Positions 1-6,511 of a stretch of 37,932 bases of DNA are shown here, piece after piece. The position numbers and the translations under genes are program-made. Below the pieces are notes generated by a model, which saw nothing but the letters and a program-made list of their open reading frames with translations, was not told where the DNA came from and made no database searches. Every line of letters begins with the position of its first letter. Position 1 is the first letter of the stretch. Source of the DNA: Pelagibacteraceae bacterium AG-325-E08 (GTDB lineage Bacteria > Pseudomonadota > Alphaproteobacteria > Pelagibacterales > Pelagibacteraceae). The DNA is taken from contig QBYE01000012.1 of the NCBI GenBank assembly GCA_003282985.1, positions 1 to 37,932 on the forward strand, written 5' to 3'.

Positions 1-632
1 AAACAAAGCCAGAAATAAAAAAGGTAAAAAAACAAGAAACTGAAAAAAGGGAATATAAAGTTAAAGATTTTGTTGTATATCCAAAACATGGTGTTTGTAA
101 GATTATAGATTTCAAAAAAATTACTATTGGGGGGATTGATTTAGAAAGCTATATTCTCTCATATGATAAAGACAAAGCAACAGGTTATTGTCCCGTAAAT
201 AAACAATCACATTTGAGACCATTAGCAACAATTAATCAAGTTAATAAATGTATTTCAATTTTAAAAAGTAAACCTAAAATTAAAAGATCTATGTGGAGTA
301 GAAGAGCTCAAGAATACGAAGCAAAAATCTCCTCAGGAAAAATTTATGAACTTGCTGAAGTGGTAAGAGATTTGAATAAAGGTGATGATCTGATGGTTGA
401 TCAATCTTATAGTGAAAGACAATTATTTGAAAAAGCCTATGAGAGAATATTGTCAGAATTTCAAATAATATTAAATATTTCCTTAGAAGATACTCAAAAA
501 AAATTAGATAAAGCTTTAAAAAGAAATTTAGTGTCACAAGCACAGCCAAATACTGAGACTACAAAGCAAACTACTTCAGAATTACCTGTAGAAGAGACTA
601 CAACTGACAATGAAGTTTCTTTAGAGGAATAA
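1..632 (+). CDS. carD: CarD/CdnL-type RNA polymerase-binding regulator (5' end outside window)
   Basis: The reading frame is open from the first bases, so the true start lies upstream. A lysine-rich stretch leads into the CarD/TRCF RNA polymerase-interaction fold, seen as VKDFVVYPKHGVCKI, then a second strand LESYILSYD and the typical HLRPLAT join to the helical DNA-binding half. The family binds the RNA polymerase beta subunit and stabilises open promoter complexes, often at rRNA and growth genes. The last 30 residues are Thr/Glu-rich and probably disordered. A start at the in-frame TTG at 213 would remove the RNA polymerase-binding domain, so I reject it. A two-way terminator follows the stop by 2 bases. 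Family assignment is firm; the missing N-terminus cannot be judged. Confidence 0.88.
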   Translation, partial: TKPEIKKVKKQETEKREYKVKDFVVYPKHGVCKIIDFKKITIGGIDLESYILSYDKDKATGYCPVNKQSHLRPLATINQVNKCISILKSKPKIKRSMWSRRAQEYEAKISSGKIYELAEVVRDLNKGDDLMVDQSYSERQLFEKAYERILSEFQIILNISLEDTQKKLDKALKRNLVSQAQPNTETTKQTTSELPVEETTTDNEVSLEE

Positions 633-634
633 AA

Positions 635-674
635 AAAACGCCTCTCACACGAAATCGTTATGAGAAGCGTTTTT
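635..674. terminator. Bidirectional hairpin terminator between convergent genes
   Basis: AAAAACGC-C-TCTCA pairs with TGAGA-A-GCGTTTTT around a 13-base loop, with one mismatch. The A tract on one side and T tract on the other give a U-run in both directions. It sits 2 bases after the CarD stop and 20 bases after the stop of the convergent minus-strand mini-gene, so it can end both transcripts. Confidence 0.8.
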
Positions 675-693
675 AATAAAGAATACTAAGTAA

Positions 694-771
694 CTATCTT
701 CTTCTTCTTTTCTTAGCTTTTTTCTTAGCTTTTTTCTTAGCCTTCTTTGCTTTTTTTCTTCTCTTAGGCAT
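694..771 (-). CDS. 25-residue Lys/Arg-rich basic peptide
   Basis: A very short minus-strand frame of 25 codons, opening MPKRRKKAKKAKKK and ending in four arginines; 19 of 25 residues are Lys or Arg and 4 are Ala. A 12-base tandem unit (GCTAAGAAAAAA) repeats in its middle and gives AKKK periods. Support for a real gene: GGGAG lies about 9 bases before the ATG, which is a good ribosome site in a region where most genes lack one; a TTGACA promoter lies upstream; a terminator lies 20 bases past the stop. I do not recognise the protein. The composition resembles tails of histone H1-like or ribosome-associated proteins, so binding to DNA or RNA is plausible but is inference. It could instead be a non-coding RNA with an incidental frame. 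Confidence 0.65.
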   Translation of the reverse strand: MPKRRKKAKKAKKKAKKKAKKRRRR

Positions 772-795
772 CTTTAGCTCCCTTTTTTAGTTAAA

Positions 796-812
796 CGAAT
801 CAAAATGATTCG
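796..812. promoter_or_regulatory. Perfect inverted repeat in the leader of the basic 25-mer
   Basis: CGAATCA-AAA-TGATTCG is a perfect 7-base inverted repeat with a 3-base centre, 24 bases before the mini-gene ATG. If transcription starts near 816 it forms a hairpin at the extreme 5' end of the RNA, where it could protect the transcript. It could also be an operator just downstream of the promoter. The dyad is seen directly; its role is not known. Confidence 0.55.
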
Positions 813-823
813 CTGATACCTTA

Positions 824-852
824 TTTTTATTTTTTTATGCACGTTATGTCAA
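824..852 (-). promoter_or_regulatory. Predicted sigma-70 promoter for the basic 25-mer
   Basis: On the minus strand a perfect -35 TTGACA (847-852) is followed after 17 bases by TAAAAA (824-829), which matches the -10 consensus at four of six positions. The start would fall near 816, giving a transcript of roughly 180 bases that ends at the 635-674 terminator. The rest of the gap up to 969 is AT-rich and shows nothing else I can name. Confidence 0.5.
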
Positions 853-969
853 TTATTTAATTAAAGATAAAATTTTTTAAAAAATTTATAATACAAAAAA
901 ATATTTTACAATTTTAATGTGTTAAAAAGTTAGTGTTTATGCGCTTAATAATCAAATAATAAACTTAAA

Positions 970-2712
970 TTAATAAAGTTTTTCTAAATCTTCTTTATAT
1001 TTTTCTAAAATTTTTTTTCTTTTTAGTTTTAAAGTTGGTGTTAACATTCCATTTTCAATTGTAAATTCTTCTTTAATTAATTTAAATTTTTTAATTTTTT
1101 CTACTAAAGACAAAGTTTTATTTAAAGTTTCTAAATAAAACTCAATTTCTTTTTTATTTTCTTCAGTTTCACTTACAATTAAAGATACAAGATAGGTTTT
1201 TTTATCTCCATAAACAAAACTTTGTTTAATTTTTTCATTAAGACATAATAAATTTTCAATTTTAGAAGGTGAAATGTTATCACCACCTAAATTTACAATA
1301 ATTTCTTTCTTTCTATCAGTTATCTTCAAATTTCCCTCTTTAGTTATCTCTCCTATATCTCCCGTGTGTAACCAACCATTTTTGATAATATTCTCTGTTT
1401 CCTTTTTCATTTTCCAATAACCAAGCATAACGTTTTCTCCTTTAACCAAAATCTCACCATCATCAGCAATTTTTACTTGGTTAGTTTTAAACGGTGGCCC
1501 AACTGTCTCTATTCTGATTTCTCCCGGAATATTACAGCTTACAACTGGGGAAGTTTCTGTTAGCCCATATCCTTGTAAAGTTGGTAATCCTATAGAATTT
1601 AAAAATTCACCAATTTTTTGATCCAAAGCACCCCCTCCTGAAACAAAGGCCTTAAGTTTACCACCAAATTGTTTTTTGATTTTTTTTCTTACTAATTTCT
1701 CACAAAAAAAATTGATAAAATTTTGCTTAAAACTAAGTGGCTTTTTATTCAATATTTTAGTACCAAGTAAAATAGTATTAGTTATAAGAAATTTCTTTAA
1801 CCCTTTTTGTTTTAAAAAATTTAAAGAAATTTTAGTATATAAATTTTGATAAAATCTTGGAACCGCGGTCATGATAGTAGGTTTTGCAATAGCCATATTA
1901 GGCAATAATTTTTCTAAACTTTCAGCATAAAAGACTTTTGCTCCAAGTAATATTTGAACATATTGAACAGTATGCTCGTATGAGTGAGACAATGGAAGCC
2001 AAGTTAAGAAAACTGGAGGATCTTTTTTAGTTAATGATTTTAAAATTTCTTGTGCTCCTTCACAATTCGACAAAATTCCTCCATGGCTGAGCATTACTCC
2101 TTTTGGGTTTCCTGTGGTTCCAGATGTATAAATTATGCAAGCTAAATCATTTCTTCTTAAATCATTATTATAAGGATCAACAGGCTCAATTGATTTTTCA
2201 AGAATAGTTTTATTTTTCAAAAAAATATTTTCAAAAAATTCTATTGTTTCATCAAATCTATCGATTGAAATTAAAATGGTATTTTCTGCAATATAATTTT
2301 TAATTTTCTTAAATTGATCAATGTTTGAAACAATACATACTTTTGGTTCACAATCTTTTATAATGTATTCATAATCATTTTTAGAATAAGTTGTAAAAAG
2401 TGGGACTGTTACCCCACCTGCATTCATTATTGCTATATCAGAAATTAACCATTCAGGTCGGTTCTCTGATAATAAAATACATCTATCACCTTTTGAAATA
2501 ATATTATTCAAATAATTTGATAAAATCTTTATTTTTGACTCAATATTCCCCCAAGAGTAAGTATACGGTCCAGAATTTGTATCTGGAAATTCTTTGTTTT
2601 TAAGACATGTTAAAAAAATTTCTTCATTTTTTTTTTTAGAAACATTTGGAAATTTTTCCTCAAATTTTTTAAAAAAAAGCTCAACTAAACTGTTTATCTC
2701 TTTAAGTTCCAT
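970..2712 (-). CDS. fadD: Long-chain acyl-CoA synthetase (AMP-forming)
   Basis: Activates fatty acids with ATP and CoA for beta-oxidation or lipid synthesis. An ANL-superfamily enzyme of 580 residues, like the FAA1/COG1022 branch. Seen in order: the AMP-binding P-loop IIYTSGTTGNPKGVMLSHG (about residues 195-212), QGYGLTETSPVVSCN (about 385-400), GWLHTGDIGEI (about 445) and the hinge DRKKEIIVNLGGDNISPSKI (about 465). The start is the first ATG and the next in-frame Met is far inside, so it is fairly secure. The ATG is only 4 bases beyond the encoded CCA end of tRNA-Leu, with no room for a promoter, so co-transcription with the tRNA is likely. Exact chain-length preference cannot be read. Confidence 0.9.
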   Translation of the reverse strand: MELKEINSLVELFFKKFEEKFPNVSKKKNEEIFLTCLKNKEFPDTNSGPYTYSWGNIESKIKILSNYLNNIISKGDRCILLSENRPEWLISDIAIMNAGGVTVPLFTTYSKNDYEYIIKDCEPKVCIVSNIDQFKKIKNYIAENTILISIDRFDETIEFFENIFLKNKTILEKSIEPVDPYNNDLRRNDLACIIYTSGTTGNPKGVMLSHGGILSNCEGAQEILKSLTKKDPPVFLTWLPLSHSYEHTVQYVQILLGAKVFYAESLEKLLPNMAIAKPTIMTAVPRFYQNLYTKISLNFLKQKGLKKFLITNTILLGTKILNKKPLSFKQNFINFFCEKLVRKKIKKQFGGKLKAFVSGGGALDQKIGEFLNSIGLPTLQGYGLTETSPVVSCNIPGEIRIETVGPPFKTNQVKIADDGEILVKGENVMLGYWKMKKETENIIKNGWLHTGDIGEITKEGNLKITDRKKEIIVNLGGDNISPSKIENLLCLNEKIKQSFVYGDKKTYLVSLIVSETEENKKEIEFYLETLNKTLSLVEKIKKFKLIKEEFTIENGMLTPTLKLKRKKILEKYKEDLEKLY

Positions 2713-2716
2713 AATT

Positions 2717-2801
2717 TGGTGGGCGAAGAGAGAATCGAACTCTCACTTCTTGCGAAACACGATTTTGAGTCGTGCGCGTCTACCAGTTCCGCCATTCGCC
2801 C
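2717..2801 (-). tRNA. tRNA-Leu, anticodon CAA
   Basis: Class II tRNA of 85 bases including an encoded ACCA end. The acceptor stem GGGCGAA pairs with TTCGCCC. The anticodon arm is CACGA, loop CTCAAAA, TCGTG, giving anticodon CAA, which reads UUG leucine codons. The long variable arm expected for leucine is present, and the T arm is GAGAG-TTCGATT-CTCTC. The gene runs into fadD 4 bases later on the same strand. Confidence 0.96.
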
Positions 2802-2860
2802 TCGATTGTTTAATTATTTATTAAATAGTATAAGAACTAAAATTATATTAAAACCAAAAA

Positions 2861-3466
2861 ATGTTTAATACTCTTTATAAAAAATGTTTGGATTTAGCAG
2901 CTCATAAAAGTTCTAAATACTATTTAGCAGCTGTTTCTTTCATCGAAAGTTCATTTTTTCCAATTCCCCCAGATGTAATGGTAGTGCCAATGGTTATTTC
3001 AAAAAAAGATGATTTTTTTAAGATATTTCTTATTACAACAATATTTTCTGTTTTAGGTGGTATTTTAGGTTATTTCATTGGAGCTTTTTTTTTTGATGTA
3101 GGAATGCAAGTTATAGCTTTTTATGGATATGAAGATAAATTAATTAGCCTTAAAAATAATCTTATAAACAGTGAAGGATTTTATGCTTGGCTAAGTATAC
3201 TTTTTTTAGCTGGTTTTACACCATTGCCTTATAAAGTTTTTACTATAGCTAGCGGTTTAATCGGATTTAATATCTTAATTTTTATATTAATAAGTTTAAT
3301 ATCTAGAGGATTACGTTTTTTTATTGTTTCTTATTTATCTTATAAATTTGGAAGTTTATTTACTGAATTTATGGAAAAAAATGGATCTAAATGGTTTACA
3401 ATTATTGGAATATTAATTGTTATAATTGGAGTCATAATTTATTTAATTTCAAAATTTTATGACTAA
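2861..3466 (+). CDS. YqaA/DedA-like (SNARE-associated, VTT) inner-membrane protein
   Basis: A 201-residue polytopic membrane protein. Near the N-terminus is SFIESSFFPIPPDVMVVPM, the acidic-plus-proline re-entrant motif typical of the YqaA branch (COG1238) of the SNARE-associated/VTT family. A glycine-rich membrane segment GGILGYFIGAFFFD and the second re-entrant motif FTPLPYKVFTIASG follow, then two C-terminal helices. Family members flip or move lipid or carry small solutes; the substrate here is unknown. It opens a plus-strand run and overlaps dsbB by 8 bases, so translation is probably coupled. The gap before it is shared with the divergent tRNA-Leu promoter region. Confidence 0.8.
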   Translation: MFNTLYKKCLDLAAHKSSKYYLAAVSFIESSFFPIPPDVMVVPMVISKKDDFFKIFLITTIFSVLGGILGYFIGAFFFDVGMQVIAFYGYEDKLISLKNNLINSEGFYAWLSILFLAGFTPLPYKVFTIASGLIGFNILIFILISLISRGLRFFIVSYLSYKFGSLFTEFMEKNGSKWFTIIGILIVIIGVIIYLISKFYD

Positions 3467-3944
3467 TTTAAAAATTGAGATTTACCTAAAGTTAATTCTT
3501 ATAATAAGTTTGGTTTCAATTATTTCTGCATATTTTATAGAATATGTTCTCGGACATCAGCCTTGTAGTCTATGTTTAATAGAAAGAATACCATATGGAT
3601 TAAGCATAATTTTAATAACTTTTAATTATTTTTTTAAAAAAAAAGAAAAATTTATAATTTTATTACTAATACTCACATTTTTCTTCTCTTTTGCTATTTC
3701 AGTGTACCATTTAGGGATTGAACAGGGCCTACTTGAAGAATCTGCAGTATGTGGTTTAAAAGATTCGACTGGAGTTATCTCAAAGGAGGAAATATTAAAA
3801 CAATTACAGGAAAAGACTGTCAGCTGTAAAGATGTGACATTTAGAATTTTTGGATTCTCTCTCACAAGTATTAATATATTATTAAGTTTGATATTAATAA
3901 CATTACTTACAAAAATTTATAATTCATATGAAAAAAACAAGTAA
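3459..3944 (+). CDS. dsbB: Disulfide bond formation protein DsbB
   Basis: Inner-membrane quinone reductase that re-oxidises periplasmic thiol oxidases, 161 residues with four predicted helices. The first periplasmic cysteine pair is HQPCSLCLIERIPYG at about residues 33-47. The second pair is split across the loop, at AVCGLKD and TVSCKDV, about 28 residues apart, as in the family. It overlaps its neighbours on both sides (8 and 17 bases), next to the ubiquinone gene coq7, which fits because DsbB passes electrons to ubiquinone. No dsbA lies in the window. Confidence 0.88.
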   Translation: MTNLKIEIYLKLILIISLVSIISAYFIEYVLGHQPCSLCLIERIPYGLSIILITFNYFFKKKEKFIILLLILTFFFSFAISVYHLGIEQGLLEESAVCGLKDSTGVISKEEILKQLQEKTVSCKDVTFRIFGFSLTSINILLSLILITLLTKIYNSYEKNK

Positions 3945-4458
3945 TAAAGTAGAGGAATTTATAAGAGTTGACCATGCTGGCGAACGTGGTGCAGTAAAAA
4001 TTTATGAAGGTCAGTTGTTAGCACTAAATACTCTTGTAAAAAATGAAGATTTAAAGAAGACAATTGAGGAAATGAAAGTTCATGAAATGGAACATTGTCA
4101 ATTTTTTGAAAAAGAAATTAAAAAAAGAAATATTAAACCAACAAAATTTTTACCTCTATGGGACTTATTAGGTGTGGGACTTGGTTTTGGTTCAACTTTA
4201 CTTGGAAAAAAAGCAGCAATGCTTTGTACAGCTTCTGTGGAGGAGGTTATAGATAAGCACTATTTAAGTCAAATTAATCAATTAGGTCCTGAAGAAAAAG
4301 AATTAAAAAAAAAGATTACTAAATTTAGAGACGACGAATTGCACCATAAAGATATCGCTTATGAAGAAGGAGCAACAAAAAAAGGTATTTATTCTATTAT
4401 GGATAAAATTATTAAAACTGGTTCTAAAATAGCGATTAATATTTCTGAGAAAGTTTAA
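3928..4458 (+). CDS. coq7: Demethoxyubiquinone hydroxylase (Coq7 family)
   Basis: Carries out the late ring hydroxylation of ubiquinone biosynthesis with a di-iron centre. The 176-residue protein shows the Coq7 signature FIRVDHAGERGAVKIYEGQ at the N-terminus, where the first Glu is an iron ligand. It also has an ExxH pair in HEMEHCQFF, VEEVIDKHY, and the last ligands in FRDDELHHKDIAYEEG. This ferritin-like enzyme replaces the flavin enzyme UbiF in many alphaproteobacteria. The start overlaps dsbB by 17 bases; ubiE and ubiB of the same pathway lie at 13957-16229. Confidence 0.93.
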   Translation: MKKTSNKVEEFIRVDHAGERGAVKIYEGQLLALNTLVKNEDLKKTIEEMKVHEMEHCQFFEKEIKKRNIKPTKFLPLWDLLGVGLGFGSTLLGKKAAMLCTASVEEVIDKHYLSQINQLGPEEKELKKKITKFRDDELHHKDIAYEEGATKKGIYSIMDKIIKTGSKIAINISEKV

Positions 4459-4460
4459 AT

Positions 4461-5030
4461 TTAAGCTTCTAGCTCTACATCCCAATATAAATAATCCATC
4501 CAACTTTTATGAAGATAATTAGGAGGAAAGTTTTTACCATTACGATGTAGGTCTTCAGTAGATGGTTGATAAGGATATTGATTAAGTTTCATTCCGGATG
4601 ATTTAAGTAGTTTTCCACCTTTTCTAACATTACACTCTGAACAAGCAGTCACGACGTTATCCCAGTGAGTTTCTCCACCTTTTGATCTTGGCAATAAATG
4701 ATCAAATGTAAGTTCCTCACTACTTCCACAATATTGACATGAAAATTTATCTCTTAAGAAAACATTAAATCTTGTGAAACTAGGTTTGGATTGAGGTACA
4801 ATATAATCTTTAAGTGCAATTACACTTGGTAATTTCATATTAAAAGATGGACTTCTTACAACTCTATCATAATTACTGACAATAATAACTCTTTCTAAAA
4901 ATACAGACTTAACAGTATCTTGCCATGACCATAAAGATAAAGGATAATAACTTAAGGGTCTATAATCAGCATTTAAAACTAATGCCGGACATTTTTCCAA
5001 TGAGACATCTTGTTCAATAAAATTATTCAT
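4461..5030 (-). CDS. HNH endonuclease domain protein
   Basis: A 189-residue protein with a complete HNH zinc-finger nuclease motif at about residues 95-140: CQYCG, then LTFDHLLPRSKGGETHWDN, then CSECNVRKGG. The four cysteines would bind a structural zinc; the DH and the HWDN histidine/asparagine form the active site. Proteins of this length and layout are chromosomal and conserved in alphaproteobacteria, not obviously linked to a mobile element or restriction system, and their substrate is not known. It is convergent with coq7 (2-base gap). The 47-base gap upstream (5031-5077) contains a small TTTAAG/CTTAAA dyad of unclear value. Confidence 0.85.
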   Translation of the reverse strand: MNNFIEQDVSLEKCPALVLNADYRPLSYYPLSLWSWQDTVKSVFLERVIIVSNYDRVVRSPSFNMKLPSVIALKDYIVPQSKPSFTRFNVFLRDKFSCQYCGSSEELTFDHLLPRSKGGETHWDNVVTACSECNVRKGGKLLKSSGMKLNQYPYQPSTEDLHRNGKNFPPNYLHKSWMDYLYWDVELEA

Positions 5031-5077
5031 ACTTTAAGATTAGCTTAAATAAAAAAAATTTTCAATGATAAGGAATA

Positions 5078-5728
5078 TTAAAATTTTTTTAAAATATAAT
5101 TTAATGCTATACTTGAAGATTCTATAGGAATATGATGATCACAACCTTTTATTAAATGTGTTTCAATTTCTATATCATTTCTAATAAAAAAATCTTTTGC
5201 TTCTAATAAAAAATTAGGCATTACGACCTGGTCTACATCTCCATGAATTAACAATGTTCTTGTTGCGACCTTTTTTCTTAATTTTAAATCTTCTTGATCA
5301 ATTATTTTACCAGAAAAACCTACAATACAATTATATTCTTTTTCGGCTGTCAATCCCAAATTTATAGACATCATACATCCCTGGCTAAAACCTGATAAGC
5401 AGATTTTATCATTATCTATATTATATTCTTTTTTAACTTCATCAATAAACTGACCCAATTTTTTTTCGGCTCTTTGAGATTGAGTCAAAATATATTTTGG
5501 ATCTTCATTCGATAAATCAAACCATTGATACCCAGATGGATTTATATGACACCTTTCGTGACCATTAGGACAAATAAAAACTGTATTTGGTAAATGTCTT
5601 TTCCAATTCAATGATAATAAACTTATATCTTTACCATCTCCTCCATAACCATGGAGTAAAATAATAGCATTTTTAATCTCAACATTGTTCTCTGGCTTTA
5701 TGATTGTTGTATCTAGGCAGAATGTCAT
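5078..5728 (-). CDS. Phospholipase/carboxylesterase family serine hydrolase
   Basis: An alpha/beta hydrolase of 216 residues (COG0400, YpfH/acyl-protein thioesterase-like). Visible parts are the oxyanion strand AIILLHGYGGDG near residue 25, the nucleophile elbow LSGFSQGCMM, the catalytic Asp in LIHGDVDQVV and the catalytic His in KGCDHHIP. It has no signal peptide, so it is probably cytoplasmic. The true substrate (short-chain esters, lysophospholipids or acyl-proteins) cannot be told from sequence. It shares a 49-base divergent promoter gap with the HIG1-like gene. Confidence 0.85.
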   Translation of the reverse strand: MTFCLDTTIIKPENNVEIKNAIILLHGYGGDGKDISLLSLNWKRHLPNTVFICPNGHERCHINPSGYQWFDLSNEDPKYILTQSQRAEKKLGQFIDEVKKEYNIDNDKICLSGFSQGCMMSINLGLTAEKEYNCIVGFSGKIIDQEDLKLRKKVATRTLLIHGDVDQVVMPNFLLEAKDFFIRNDIEIETHLIKGCDHHIPIESSSIALNYILKKF

Positions 5729-5777
5729 ACTTTATGAATTATGTTTTTTTATTTTTAAAATACCCTACAATACTATT

Positions 5778-5981
5778 ATGATTTCTGGAACAATTGTTAA
5801 AATTTTATCTATAACATTTTTAATCGCCGTGGGAATAGTTTTAATTCTAGGTATTGGCACTTTGTTCAAAGGTGGGGAAACAAGTAAAAAATATTCCAAC
5901 AAACTAATGCAATTAAGAGTTTTACTACAATTCATTGCAATTATTATTTTGGTTAGTTTTGCTTATTTTTTCAAAAATTAA
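5778..5981 (+). CDS. HIG1-domain twin-transmembrane protein
   Basis: A 67-residue protein with two helices joined by a loop containing NKLMQLRVLLQ, the hallmark of the HIG_1_N family. In mitochondria relatives assist respiratory supercomplex assembly; in alphaproteobacteria they are thought to associate with cytochrome oxidase. I place the start at the ATG at 5778, not at earlier in-frame codons, because the family begins right before the first helix and because upstream codons would overlap the divergent esterase. A TACAAT -10-like box lies 6 bases before this ATG, so the message may be leaderless. The 3' end overlaps the convergent TlpA-like gene by 4 bases. Confidence 0.82.
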   Translation: MISGTIVKILSITFLIAVGIVLILGIGTLFKGGETSKKYSNKLMQLRVLLQFIAIIILVSFAYFFKN

Positions 5982-6487
5982 TTATAATTTGCTAACCAAT
6001 CAATAAACTTTTGATCATTAAAATCTATAGATCCAATTATTCTAGCAAACTCTAATCCATCCTTATTAAATATAATTGAAGTTGGTATTCCTCTTAGACC
6101 AAATTTTTTAGCCAAAGTTATAGGTGAGTCAAAATAAATTCTTAAATTTTTTATTTTTAAATCTTCAAAAAATTTTAATGAGTTTTCAAGATTATCTTGC
6201 CCAACATTTATCGGAAAAATTTTTAATTTATCTAAATTTTCCTGTTTTTGTAATAAGTCTAAAGAAGGCATTTCTTCTTTGCAAGGAGCACACCAAGTTG
6301 CCCAAAAATTCAATAAGATCAAATTTCCTTTATAATCATTTAAGTCTATTTGATTATTCTTATCATCTAAAAACGTTAAATCTTTATATTTTTTTAAATC
6401 TTTGTTAATAACTAGATTTTTTATATCAGATGCCTCAATAGCAAATGAATTAGATATTAAAAAAATTAAAAAAATTAAAAATCTCAT
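5978..6487 (-). CDS. tlpA: TlpA-like secreted thioredoxin-fold protein
   Basis: A 169-residue protein with an N-terminal hydrophobic signal segment (MRFLIFLIFLISNSFA) and a thioredoxin-like domain carrying the redox motif NFWATWCAPCKEEMPSL at about residues 60-76. The cis-proline side is seen as LRGIPTSIIFN. It is expected in the periplasm as a thiol reductase, for example in cytochrome c or oxidase maturation. A tlpA gene divergent from argH is a familiar order in alphaproteobacteria. Only 24 bases separate the two starts, so their promoters must overlap the coding ends. Confidence 0.85.
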   Translation of the reverse strand: MRFLIFLIFLISNSFAIEASDIKNLVINKDLKKYKDLTFLDDKNNQIDLNDYKGNLILLNFWATWCAPCKEEMPSLDLLQKQENLDKLKIFPINVGQDNLENSLKFFEDLKIKNLRIYFDSPITLAKKFGLRGIPTSIIFNKDGLEFARIIGSIDFNDQKFIDWLANYN

Positions 6488-6497
6488 GTTAAATAGG

Positions 6498-6503
6498 TAT
6501 AAT
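6498..6503 (+). promoter_or_regulatory. -10 box for argH implying a leaderless start
   Basis: A perfect TATAAT ends 8 bases before the argH ATG at 6512, inside the 24-base gap between divergent genes. With normal spacing, transcription would begin at or within two bases of the ATG, giving a leaderless message. No good -35 hexamer is seen 17 bases upstream. Confidence 0.45.
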
Positions 6504-6511
6504 TAATTATC

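Noticed and set aside
213-632. CarD-like gene starting at the TTG at 213
   Set aside because: The frame is open and clearly homologous back to the window edge, so this is an internal codon.
5031-5077. TTTAAG/CTTAAA dyad before the HNH gene
   Set aside because: Six-base A/T dyads are frequent by chance at this base composition and there is no supporting context.
5685-5777. N-terminal extension of the HIG1-like gene
   Set aside because: It would overlap the divergent esterase and adds residues absent from the family; a -10 box lies within it.
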